15,927 nucleotides of DNA, taken from positions 1 to 15,927 of the forward strand of contig PLWR01000552.1 in assembly GCA_003165615.1 (NCBI GenBank). Reading direction: 5' to 3'. The position numbers were made by a program, and so were the translations under genes. The first letter of the stretch is position 1; the number at the start of each line of letters is the position of its first letter. Positions 5,947 to 12,733 of the stretch are shown here, one piece after another. Source of the DNA: Acidobacteriota bacterium. Its GTDB lineage: Bacteria > Acidobacteriota > Terriglobia > UBA7540. The notes under the pieces were generated by a model that was not told where the DNA came from, did not search any database, and saw only the letters and a program-made list of their open reading frames with translations.

Positions 5947-6999
5947 TCAGGGATTATGGCATGCGGTTAGCGCCAGAACCGTTTCCTGGCCACTCGATGG
6001 CATGCTGAACGGCAACGCCATTTGTGGATGGCGCGCTGCGGCGGGCAGTTCTCCGCGATTCCCATCCAGGCAGTAGCGCGCACGGAGTTCCTTCATCAGG
6101 TTGGTAATTTTCTCCGGATATTCGCCGCGCAAGTACGCCGAGCGGGCGTAGAGTTTCCGGTAGCGTTTAACCAAATGGGGAAATTCCCTTTCCAGAAACG
6201 GCATGAATTGCTTCATGGCGGAAGGCATCAGAAATAGAATATTGGCATAGATGAATGAGGCGCCGGATTGCGCCGCCTGGGCAGCCAGCGCGTCCAACAT
6301 GCGCGGCGCATCGTTCAGCCCCGGCAAGATGGGCATGGCGTTTACTCCCACGCGGATTCCCGCCTGGGCCAGTTTCCGTACGGCTTCGAGGCGCTGGGCG
6401 GGGGCGGGCGCTTTGGGCTCGAGCAGGCGCGCCAGGCGCTCGTCGTGAGTGGTGACCGTCATATGCACGCTGAAGCGATGGCGCGCAGCGATTGATTGCA
6501 GCAGGTCCATGTCGCGAAGGATCAGAACCGATTTGGTGGTGATGGAAAGGTCCAAACCTCGGAATTCAGCGAAAACTTCCAACATGCGCCGGGTGATTTC
6601 AAACTGCCGCTCGGCCGGCTGATAGGGATCGGTTGCCGTGCCCAGAGCGATGGGCAGGCCCTTGTCGCGCCCCTGGCGAAGTTCCGCGCGCAGGCGTTCC
6701 GGCGCGTCGGTCTTGGCGTAGATCTTGCGCTCAAAGTCACGGCTGTCCCACATCTCCATGAACTCGTGCGTGTAGCGGGCATAGCAGTAATGGCAGCCGA
6801 ATTCGCAACCGCGATAAGGGTTGATGGTCCAGGCAAAGGGCATGCGCCCGCTGGACTCGCGGTTCAGTGCGGAGCGTGCCGGCAGGCGGTAGTACTCCAC
6901 CTCCGCCCGTTCGCGCACCAAGGGGCTTTGGGCCGCCAAGCGCGCAATGCCCACAAATGGCGTTTTATCGACCGGTCCCCGCAGTAAAGTGCAACCCAT
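5947..6999 (-). CDS. Radical SAM protein (SPL / Rv2578c-PA0069-like family)
   Basis: This 350-residue protein carries the radical SAM cluster motif C65-x3-C69-x2-C72 within YRGCEFGCHYCYARYTHEFM, which holds the [4Fe-4S] cluster that cleaves S-adenosylmethionine. The surrounding NPYRGCxxGCxYCYAR(Y/P)THE, then TDPYQPAE, LDLSITTKS and GVNAMPILPGLND, are features of the group related to spore photoproduct lyase and known from proteins named after Rv2578c and PA0069. That group has no settled substrate. The family name does not imply photoproduct repair here, and I see no C-terminal cysteine typical of true spore lyases in the expected context. A clean AGGAGG lies 7 bases before the ATG at 6999. 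The last 30 residues look like an unstructured tail. It is monocistronic; a minus-strand terminator (7121-7163) ends the gene upstream. Confidence 0.88.
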   Translation of the reverse strand: MGCTLLRGPVDKTPFVGIARLAAQSPLVRERAEVEYYRLPARSALNRESSGRMPFAWTINPYRGCEFGCHYCYARYTHEFMEMWDSRDFERKIYAKTDAPERLRAELRQGRDKGLPIALGTATDPYQPAERQFEITRRMLEVFAEFRGLDLSITTKSVLILRDMDLLQSIAARHRFSVHMTVTTHDERLARLLEPKAPAPAQRLEAVRKLAQAGIRVGVNAMPILPGLNDAPRMLDALAAQAAQSGASFIYANILFLMPSAMKQFMPFLEREFPHLVKRYRKLYARSAYLRGEYPEKITNLMKELRARYCLDGNRGELPAAARHPQMALPFSMPSSGQETVLALTACHNP

Positions 7000-7120
7000 A
7001 CGGAACCTCCTGAAGTCTGGCCTTCAGAGAGTTTCGCTTTTTGTTCGCCTTTTGTCAAGAGGGAATATCTTGAAGCAAGGCGCGATTCAGGTTGCTCTCC
7101 AGGGAGATTATCCCGGCAAG

Positions 7121-7163
7121 AAAAAGGGGCACAACGCTCAAAATGCTTGAGCGCCGTGCCCCT
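7121..7163 (-). terminator. Two-part hairpin terminator of four-Cys paralogue 1
   Basis: On the minus strand AGGGGCAC (outer stem) and CGCTCAA (inner stem) pair across a 2 by 2 internal loop, ending in a run of five T (7121-7125 reversed). It is 54 bases after the stop at 7217. The same hairpin, with one stem mismatch (ACTCAA), recurs after paralogue 2. Confidence 0.8.
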
Positions 7164-7216
7164 CTAAAATCTCGTCTCATGAACAGCAGGTTTTTTTCTG
7201 TCGCCCTACTACCTGC

Positions 7217-7534
7217 TTACCTGCACCTATCGCACTCCTCTGCGGCCCGCAAATCCTCGATGGCACGGTGTATTGTCTCCATCGCCGCTCGCTTATGGCC
7301 GCAGAAATCGTGGCCGGCATCTCTCAATTCCTGCTCTGCTGACCGGAGACCTTCAATGGCCCCATGAATGTTCGGACAACGATGCGGCATGGGGACGGCC
7401 ATGGGTACCGGTGTTGGGGCTGGGGCAGCAATGGCTGCCGACGAGTTAAAGTATTGCGCCTTCGGAGCTCCGAATAAAATAGCCAAGCCCAAGGCGGCAA
7501 GAACCACCGTTACAGTGATCAGGCTTCTCTTCAT
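7217..7534 (-). CDS. Small exported four-cysteine protein, paralogue 1
   Basis: This 105-residue protein starts with a signal sequence or membrane anchor (residues 4-24, SLITVTVVLAALGLAILFGA). An Ala/Pro linker (IAAPAPTPVPMAVPMP) follows, then a compact helical domain: RCPNIHGAIEGLRSAEQELR, HDFCGHKRAAM and AIEDLRAAEECDRCR. Cysteines 53, 78, 101 and 104 and histidines 57, 75 and 80 all persist in paralogue 2. The domain resembles a widespread pattern of unknown role (HPxIxxAxxxLxxAxxxL...HDFGGHxxxA), with cysteines added at both ends. The final C-x2-C-R lacks the His of a heme c site. Disulfide bonding or metal binding outside the cytoplasm is possible, but this is inference. ATG 7534 has a strong ribosome site (AGGGGGG). 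Confidence 0.75.
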   Translation of the reverse strand: MKRSLITVTVVLAALGLAILFGAPKAQYFNSSAAIAAPAPTPVPMAVPMPHRCPNIHGAIEGLRSAEQELRDAGHDFCGHKRAAMETIHRAIEDLRAAEECDRCR

Positions 7535-7584
7535 AATTCCCCCCTAAATTGAAAGTTTAGACTACTCCGTAATTGGTGAGAGCC

Positions 7585-7613
7585 ATTCTAATCAGATGGG
7601 GACTCACTAGCAA
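7585..7613 (-). promoter_or_regulatory. Sigma-70-like promoter of paralogue 1
   Basis: On the minus strand TTGCTA, 17 bases, then TAGAAT, 50 bases before the ATG. The paralogue 2 promoter has exactly the same arrangement (TTGCGA-N17-TAAGAT), and CTGAT precedes the -10 box in both. Conservation between copies raises confidence above that for a single match. Confidence 0.65.
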
Positions 7614-7790
7614 GCAAAATCGGACAGCATAATCGGACCGGCATTGATAAAGGTGTTAGGCTGGTTTTGAGTTTTTCGCGTGGGTTTGGCCAGATTTCTC
7701 ACCATGGATTTGGAAGGGCGGGGCCTCTTCAATCATTCGATCAGAACAACCGGGGTGGCAAGAAATCCCGGATGGTCGCTGCGAACACAA

Positions 7791-7829
7791 AGGGGCACAA
7801 CACTCAAACAGCTTGAGCGCCGTGCCCCT
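7791..7829 (-). terminator. Two-part hairpin terminator of paralogue 2
   Basis: The outer stem AGGGGCAC/GTGCCCCT (7791-7798, 7822-7829) and inner CTCAA/TTGAG match the paralogue 1 terminator. The T-tract on the minus strand is weaker (TTTGTG). It lies 53 bases after the stop at 7883. Confidence 0.65.
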
Positions 7830-7882
7830 CACTAAATTCCAATCATCAAGCGCAGGTTTCTTTCTGATCCCCTACGACTCGC

Positions 7883-8203
7883 TTACCTGCACTTAGCGCA
7901 ACCCTCGGCCAGCTTCAACTGCTCGATTGCTTCGTGCACTGCCCGCATTGCTGCCACTTTATGGCCGCAAAAATCGTGGGCACCATCTCTCAATTCTTGC
8001 TCTGCTGACCGGAGACCATCGATGGCCCCATGGATGTTTGGACAACGATTCGGCATCGGAACGGCCATGGGCACTGGTGTTGGGGCTGGGGCAGCAATAG
8101 CTGCCGACGAGTTAAAGTTTTGCGCCTTCGGAGCTCCAAACAAAATCGCGAAGCCCAAAACGGCAAGCACGGCGGTCAAAGTGACAATGGTCCTCTTGTT
8201 CAT
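7883..8203 (-). CDS. Small exported four-cysteine protein, paralogue 2
   Basis: At 106 residues, this is the tandem twin of the gene at 7217-7534. Residues about 22-80 (LFGAPKAQ through HDFCGH, including the whole Ala/Pro linker and CPNIHGAI) are almost unchanged. The N-terminal hydrophobic segment and the C-terminal helix (AIEQLKLAEGCAKCR) have diverged, and all four cysteines (54, 79, 102, 105) and histidines 58, 76 and 81 are kept. That pattern suggests selection on the Cys/His core rather than on the helix surface. The start ATG at 8203 has GGGAGGG upstream. Each copy has its own promoter and terminator, so the two can be expressed separately. Function unknown. Confidence 0.75.
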   Translation of the reverse strand: MNKRTIVTLTAVLAVLGFAILFGAPKAQNFNSSAAIAAPAPTPVPMAVPMPNRCPNIHGAIDGLRSAEQELRDGAHDFCGHKVAAMRAVHEAIEQLKLAEGCAKCR

Positions 8204-8254
8204 GTACCCTCCCAGATTGAAAGTTTGTACTACCTAGAGAAATTTGGAGCCCCA

Positions 8255-8283
8255 TCTTAATCAGAAGGAGTCTCTTTCGCAAG
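8255..8283 (-). promoter_or_regulatory. Sigma-70-like promoter of paralogue 2
   Basis: On the minus strand TTGCGA, 17 bases, TAAGAT, 51 bases before the ATG at 8203. It is homologous to the promoter of paralogue 1, and both leaders contain ACTTTCAAT about 20 bases upstream of the start. Confidence 0.65.
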
Positions 8284-8670
8284 CATAAACACAACAACCG
8301 AAAAAAAGTTGCGGGGTGGGCATTTGATTCCCGCAAGGGGGGGGGCACCGGCGGGAGGCTGCCCCAAGCCCTTGGGTACCCTACCAATTTCAAGGATTCA
8401 ACATTTCTCGCCTCCTGGCGGAAGGGGGGGGCAGTACCAACATGCTCACGAAGCGATGGTCCAGGAAGAGCAAGTCAAAAGGCAAAGGGCAAAAGGCAAA
8501 AGTAAAAACCCCTGCGCCCCAATATCGGGGCCGCGCCGGAATCGCAAATTTCAACATTTGATATTTCAGACCAATGCACCCATCGCAGGGCAATCCACCA
8601 AAAGCGTCCCAGCGCGGTGGGGAATTCAAGTTAGAATACTCGATGAAGGGTCAACAATCAGGAGGTGCGC
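8284..8670. other. Intergenic stretch with G8 tracts and a repeat copy
   Basis: No gene is supported. Two runs of eight G lie at 8338-8345 and 8424-8431. A 38-base purine-rich repeat (8473-8510) has an inverted partner beyond the nitrilase gene. A TTAGAAT -10-like box at 8631-8637 lies 33 bases before the nitrilase start. I could not find a matching -35 element. Confidence 0.5.
8473..8510 (+). repeat. AAAAGGCAAAGGGC repeat, copy A
   Basis: This stretch, built from AAAAGGCAAAGGGCAAAAGG and continuing to AAAAGTAAAAACC, has a near-identical copy in reverse orientation at 9582-9620, with about three differences. The unit itself is an internal direct repeat of AAAGGCAAA. Copies of such sequence occur dispersed and non-coding in many bacterial genomes. 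Confidence 0.6.
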
Positions 8671-9495
8671 ATGAAGGCCGCAGCGGTTCAGATGGACGTC
8701 AAGATTCTCGCGAAGGAACATAATCTCGATCAGATCCTCCGCCGTCTGAAGCAGGCCGTGGGCGCGGGGGCGAAGTTGGCGGTCTTCCCCGAATGCGCGT
8801 TAAGCGGCTACTGTTTTGTCAGCCGGGAGGAAGCTGCGCCGGTGGCGGAAGAAGTTCCCGGCCCTTCCACGGAGAAGATTCTGGCGGCGGCGCGGGCGCT
8901 CGATTGCACAGTGGTGGTGGGGTTGCTCGAACGTGCCGGCGACCAGATTTTCAATTCCGCCGCAGTGGTCACTCCGCAAGGCATTCTGGGAACATATCGC
9001 AAGCTGCACCTGCCCTGCCTTGGCATTGACTGGCACACGGCGCTGGGCGACAAACCTTTTCCCGTCTTCGCGACGCCGCAGGGGAAGATCGGTATCAGCA
9101 TTTGCTACGACTGTAGTTTTCCCGAAGCTGGCCGCGTGCTCAAGTTGAAAGGCGCGCAGATTCTCGCCATCCCCACCAATTGGCCGCTCGGCTCTGACAC
9201 CTGGCAACACACGCCGCCGGTGCGCGCCACGGAGAATCACATTTATGTCATCGCTTGCGACCGGGTGGGTGAAGAGCGCGGCTTCCGCTTTGCCGGCCAT
9301 TCACAAATTGTGGATTGCAACGGCACCAAGCTGGCGGAAGCAGGCGAAACGGAGGAAACAATTCTCTATGCCGAAATCGAGCCCGCCAGCGCTGACCGCA
9401 ACCGCGTCGTCCGGGAGCCGGGAGTATGGGAATTCGACCGCATCGCCAATCGCCGCCCGGAGATGTACGCGCCGCTTACCGACCCGGCAAACTGA
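8671..9495 (+). CDS. Carbon-nitrogen hydrolase (nitrilase superfamily)
   Basis: This 274-residue cytoplasmic enzyme has the complete Glu-Lys-Cys triad: E41 in VFPECALSGY, K111 in YRKLHLP and C145 in GISICYDCSFPE. The ATG at 8671 is chosen because AGGAGG ends 5 bases before it; a GTG at 8665 lies inside that site. The length (about 270) and motif order fit the amidase, omega-amidase and carbamoylputrescine-hydrolase branches, which release ammonia from C-N bonds of amides. The sequence does not decide the substrate. E152 (FPEAGR) and the downstream IPTNWPLGS region are typical. It stands alone, with a -10-like TTAGAAT at 8631-8637, and is flanked by inverted copies of a 38-base repeat. Convergent with the beta-propeller gene. 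Confidence 0.88.
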   Translation: MKAAAVQMDVKILAKEHNLDQILRRLKQAVGAGAKLAVFPECALSGYCFVSREEAAPVAEEVPGPSTEKILAAARALDCTVVVGLLERAGDQIFNSAAVVTPQGILGTYRKLHLPCLGIDWHTALGDKPFPVFATPQGKIGISICYDCSFPEAGRVLKLKGAQILAIPTNWPLGSDTWQHTPPVRATENHIYVIACDRVGEERGFRFAGHSQIVDCNGTKLAEAGETEETILYAEIEPASADRNRVVREPGVWEFDRIANRRPEMYAPLTDPAN

Positions 9496-9548
9496 ATTTT
9501 GCGCGGCTGAGCCGCAGCGGAATATCCACCCCGTCGCCCAGGGCGCCA

Positions 9549-9588
9549 CCCCTCCTGAATCAGGAGGGGAGTTTAGCGAAGGGTTTTT
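9549..9588 (+). terminator. Weak terminator-like palindrome after the nitrilase gene
   Basis: CCCCTCCTGA (9549-9558) and TCAGGAGGGG (9560-9569) form a palindrome, but with almost no loop. The nearest T run (9584-9588) is about 15 bases further on. It may function poorly or be part of the adjacent repeat. Confidence 0.3.
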
Positions 9589-9620
9589 CACTTTTGCCTT
9601 TTGCACTTTGCCTTTTGCCT
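9582..9620 (-). repeat. AAAAGGCAAAGTGC repeat, copy B (inverted)
   Basis: The reverse complement of this stretch matches the repeat at 8473-8510 over 38 positions with about three differences. It lies between the convergent nitrilase and beta-propeller genes. Confidence 0.6.
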
Positions 9621-9663
9621 CGCCTTTCGCGCTCTGCCAATAACCGCTGCGCCCCGGCTGTCC

Positions 9664-11430
9664 TCATGGCAAGAGGCCATAGACGTCCACTTCCCCATCC
9701 GTCCCCACATAGACTCTCCCATTAGCAACCGTCGGAACCACGAACTTCACTGCCGGTCCGGCTTGGTCACGCTGGTTGGACGACTGGCTGCTATTGTAGA
9801 GTTCGTTGCGCACATTGGTGGCGTCGAAGGCGCGCAGGATAGCCGGGCCACCACGGGGGAACGCGTCGGTTTGCACGAGCCACAAAATGGCGTTGCTGGT
9901 TCCATGGGCGGAAATCGACAACGCGGGATTCGGAAATCCAGTTTGAAAGGCAGCGACGATCGGAGGCTGTACCGTACCGTTCACCAAAGGAAACTGCCGC
10001 AGGGAGTCGCCCACCGCCTGGAAGTAGAGGTTACCGTTCCAGTAAGCCCCTCCGGCGAAAGGCATGCCGATGAAGGTCTCAACGTGCAGCGCCCCGGCGT
10101 CCGCCCTTTGTTGATGGCCCAGATTGTCGCGGTTGAGAATATAGAGGCGGCTATCCTTTCCCGCCGTAGCCAGCAGGTGGGGATGGGGGCCGGGCTGGTC
10201 AGGCAAAATCAGGGGCGGACCCGATCCCAGATCCCAATCGTAATTCTCCAGGGAGTCCTGGTTAGCAGGAGTGAAGTAATCCAGGACGAAAAACTGGTCG
10301 GACTTGAATTGGAGTTTAAGAACACTATCGCCGTAATCGGTTCGCCCCTTATTGGCATCGAAGGTCCCATTGGCGGTGACTACATACAGATTTCCGTCCG
10401 CATCCACGGCGATGCCTCCGCCGGCCTGCCAAATGGCGCCTTCGTTCCCGTTGGGAGTGACGTTAAAGACCCCAACCTGGCGGAGGGTGGCGGCATCATA
10501 GGCCAGCAACCAGCCGTGGTAGGGGTCCATGTCACCTTGGGACCCGAAACCGAGATAAAGCGTCCCGTTCAGCAGAAGCAGGCCCGGACGTTGCAGTTGA
10601 CGCAAACCTCCGAAGGTTACGGTGCCCGCGACACTGTCATACCCTTTGCCGGGAACGCTTGCCCGGATCACCACCGGACCGCCGAGTTTTTCCATCCCCG
10701 TGGTGATGTCAAGAGCGTGCAGGCGATAGAAATAGTTGTGCTTGCAGTTCAGTGTGCAGGAGGAATCCTGCAATTCCCTGGTCTTGGCCGTGACGTACAG
10801 GGTTCCGCTGGCCGGGTCGATGACCGGCGTGGAGGTGATTCCAATCTCGGGTTTGATGTCGAAGGCACCGGCGGGAAACACATCCTGAGGCGGGACCGCG
10901 GTGACTCCGGCGGTCGGATTCACGAAGCTGACATGCCAAAGAGGGGATGTGGATTGGCCATCCGCGTCGAAGGCATAAACGCTGTCGTGTTGCGTCGCCA
11001 CGAAAACAACGTTGTGCCCGCCCTGGTTCGGAATCGAGACGCTTTGCAAATACAGGGGCTGAGCGTAAACCTGCCCATCAACGTGTAGCGAGAACAATTT
11101 GCCGAATCGGTCCACGGTCACATTGGAGGGGGTCAAGAAGTTTTCCTGGGTGTTCGCGCCGGAGCGGCTATTGTCATAACGCTGGGTGAAGACTCCCGCC
11201 AGCGGCCCGTTGCCGGTGCCCGCCAGAAGGACCGTCTGCGGACTGCCGCTGGCGCTGGTGATGGTCACCGCCTGGGCGGCGCCCGTCGAACTGGTGGGCT
11301 GATTACGCACCGTCAGGCTGTCTGGGGAGACTCGAACCGAGAGGAGGGCAAGATGCGGTGCGCTTGACGCCTCCCCTCCCCAGCAGAGGGCGACACTTAC
11401 TATTGCCAGGAGGGCAAGGAGCATTTTCAT
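9664..11430 (-). CDS. Secreted beta-propeller (PQQ/BamB-like repeat) protein
   Basis: This 588-residue exported protein has a signal peptide (MKMLLALLAIVSVALCWGGE, likely cleaved after ASSA near residue 24). The body from about residue 80 consists of repeated beta-propeller blades with recurring signatures: FVATQHDSVYAFDADG, TLYVTAKTRELQD, LHALDITTGMEKLGG, LLAYDAATLRQ, and GNLYVVTANG. Proteins like this are frequent in Acidobacteria and related to PQQ-binding-like or BamB-like propellers. No enzymatic PQQ-dehydrogenase motif was seen. Residues about 32-73 look like a shortened choice-of-anchor/Ig-like domain: VSPDSLTV...AAQAVTIT is followed at once by ASGSPQTVLLAGTG, although a full domain is about 95 residues. 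ATG 11430 has GGAG upstream. Probably monocistronic; cell-surface or secreted role inferred. Confidence 0.82.
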   Translation of the reverse strand: MKMLLALLAIVSVALCWGGEASSAPHLALLSVRVSPDSLTVRNQPTSSTGAAQAVTITSASGSPQTVLLAGTGNGPLAGVFTQRYDNSRSGANTQENFLTPSNVTVDRFGKLFSLHVDGQVYAQPLYLQSVSIPNQGGHNVVFVATQHDSVYAFDADGQSTSPLWHVSFVNPTAGVTAVPPQDVFPAGAFDIKPEIGITSTPVIDPASGTLYVTAKTRELQDSSCTLNCKHNYFYRLHALDITTGMEKLGGPVVIRASVPGKGYDSVAGTVTFGGLRQLQRPGLLLLNGTLYLGFGSQGDMDPYHGWLLAYDAATLRQVGVFNVTPNGNEGAIWQAGGGIAVDADGNLYVVTANGTFDANKGRTDYGDSVLKLQFKSDQFFVLDYFTPANQDSLENYDWDLGSGPPLILPDQPGPHPHLLATAGKDSRLYILNRDNLGHQQRADAGALHVETFIGMPFAGGAYWNGNLYFQAVGDSLRQFPLVNGTVQPPIVAAFQTGFPNPALSISAHGTSNAILWLVQTDAFPRGGPAILRAFDATNVRNELYNSSQSSNQRDQAGPAVKFVVPTVANGRVYVGTDGEVDVYGLLP

Positions 11431-11528
11431 AAAGCTCCATGATACGCGATTTTTTCAGATTTGTTCACAACCGCACGGTGGGTTCCGGTGCTGGCATCAT
11501 TTGGAATGGGAATCCTTTCATCGCACCG

Positions 11529-11615
11529 GTCATTCCCGCGAAGGCGGGAATCCAGTCCCTCGTCGGCACATTTTCTATAACTTGCGGAGTGGATTCCCGC
11601 CTTCGCGGGAATGAC
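11529..11615. repeat. Palindromic element with 26-bp perfect arms
   Basis: Bases 11529-11554 (GTCATTCCCGCGAAGGCGGG and AATCCA) are the exact reverse complement of 11590-11615. Each arm is itself a hairpin (ATTCCCGC GAAG GCGGGAAT). Elements of this type, CGTCATTCCCGCGAAGGCGGGAATCC, are common dispersed repeats in diverse bacteria and may be MITE-like. This one lies between the propeller gene and the GT2 gene, and no gene is supported from 11431 to 11821. A TTAGAAT box lies at 11725-11731. Confidence 0.75.
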
Positions 11616-11821
11616 GGCACTTGGGAGGGGCCGCGCATCGCAAATGACACCAGTACCGCAGGTCCCTAACCGGGATTGGGCCGCGCCGCTTTCCTGCGGG
11701 CTCTGCATGGAATTGCCGATGCTGTTAGAATAGGGACGGCTGATCTTATTCGGAAGTCATCATGGAATTCTGCTGAACCGCAAATTCCGCCGGTGATAAT
11801 CAGAAAGGTGACCAACGACAC

Positions 11822-12634
11822 GTGACGGCAAATCCCATACCCAAAATTTCCGTTGTGATCCCGGCGTACAACGAAATGGCGACCATCGAGGATATCCTTC
11901 TGCGCGTCCAGGCCGTTGAACTCGACAAAGAGATCATCATTGTCGACGACGGCTCAGAGGATGGGACTCGCGAATTCCTGACGGCTCTTGCCGAGTGCGC
12001 CAAGACTGCTCCGGCACGAATGAAAATGCCCCGCAGCGGAAAAGTCCTGGCCACCGACCGCATCCGCGTGTTTTTCCAGGACAAGAACCAGGGAAAAGGG
12101 GCGGCGCTTCGGCGTGGATTTCAGGAGTCAAAAGGCGAGATCGTAATCATCCAGGACGCCGACCTCGAATATGATCCTGCCGATTACCATCGTCTCATTG
12201 CGCCGATTGACAGCGGACACGCGGACGTTGTGTATGGCTCGCGCTTTCTTGGCGGCCCCCACCGGGTCCACCTTTATTGGCACTATGTTGGCAACAAGTT
12301 CCTGACGGAGCTCTCCAACATGGTGACCAACATCAACCTTTCCGATGTGTGGACGTGTTACAAGGCCCTGCGGCGGAATGTGGTGCTGGGACTTGACCTC
12401 AAAGAGAATCGCTTCGGCTTCGAGCAGGAGATTACGATTAAGATTGCACGCGGGGGCTGGCCCGTGTATGAGACGCCGATTTCTTACTACGGCAGGACCT
12501 ACGCGGAGGGAAAGAAGATTACCTGGAAAGACGGAATCCGTGCGCTCTGGTGCATCTTCCGTTACGGATTTCTTTCTCGTAACGCCAAGACTCCCCGCGC
12601 GCCGATCGCCAATCCCGCCAGGAAACCGGATTAA
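11822..12634 (+). CDS. Glycosyltransferase family 2, dolichyl/polyprenyl-phosphate-mannose-synthase-like
   Basis: A 270-residue GT-A fold enzyme with no membrane segment. The N-terminus KISVVIPAYNEMATI, the D42-D43 pair in VDDGSEDGT, the DxD-type metal site in QDADLEYDP (112-118), KNQGKGAALRRGF (88-100) and the late RFGFEQE (198-203) carrying the catalytic-type acid are all typical. This combination points to the Dpm1-like branch, which moves a hexose from a nucleotide sugar onto polyprenyl phosphate for extracytoplasmic glycan assembly. Between the nucleotide motif and KNQGKG it has a 20-residue stretch (AECAKTAPARMKMPRSGKVL) longer than usual. I use the GTG at 11822; AAAGGTGA lies about 10 bases upstream. 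It converges with the O-antigen-ligase-type gene and probably serves the same polysaccharide. Donor and acceptor are unknown. Confidence 0.88.
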   Translation: MTANPIPKISVVIPAYNEMATIEDILLRVQAVELDKEIIIVDDGSEDGTREFLTALAECAKTAPARMKMPRSGKVLATDRIRVFFQDKNQGKGAALRRGFQESKGEIVIIQDADLEYDPADYHRLIAPIDSGHADVVYGSRFLGGPHRVHLYWHYVGNKFLTELSNMVTNINLSDVWTCYKALRRNVVLGLDLKENRFGFEQEITIKIARGGWPVYETPISYYGRTYAEGKKITWKDGIRALWCIFRYGFLSRNAKTPRAPIANPARKPD

Positions 12635-12733
12635 TTCATGCGACCTGCGCAGTGAGCATCAGGATGAGAGAATCCCCTCGTTCGAACACTGATGGCCCTC
12701 ATTTTGGCTCAAGGCAACGGGATGCGGTGGTCT

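Larger units (their letters stand above)
7121..8283 (-). repeat. Tandem duplication of a complete promoter-gene-terminator unit
   Basis: Bases 7121-7613 and 7791-8283 are homologous from promoter to terminator. They have the same promoter spacing, the same ACTTTCAAT leader motif, highly similar coding sequence in the middle, a matching GCAGGTTT 3' stretch and a matching two-part terminator hairpin. The offset is about 670 bases, with about 175 bases of unshared sequence (7614-7790) between copies. Confidence 0.75.

Noticed and set aside
6022..6987. Plus-strand frames opposite the radical SAM gene
   Set aside because: No family residues; antisense of a well-supported CDS.
7101..7836. The repeated GGGGCAC...GTGCCCC hairpins as a CRISPR or riboswitch pair
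   Set aside because: There are only two copies, each directly after a paralogous gene; they are better read as duplicated terminators.
9601..11088. A 495-codon plus-strand frame
   Set aside because: It lies antisense to the beta-propeller gene, which has a signal peptide and clear blades; the plus-strand product resembles nothing and reflects codon bias.
11439..11708. Frames with VIPAKAGI and FPRRREST-like strings
   Set aside because: These strings come from translation of the palindromic repeat at 11529-11615.
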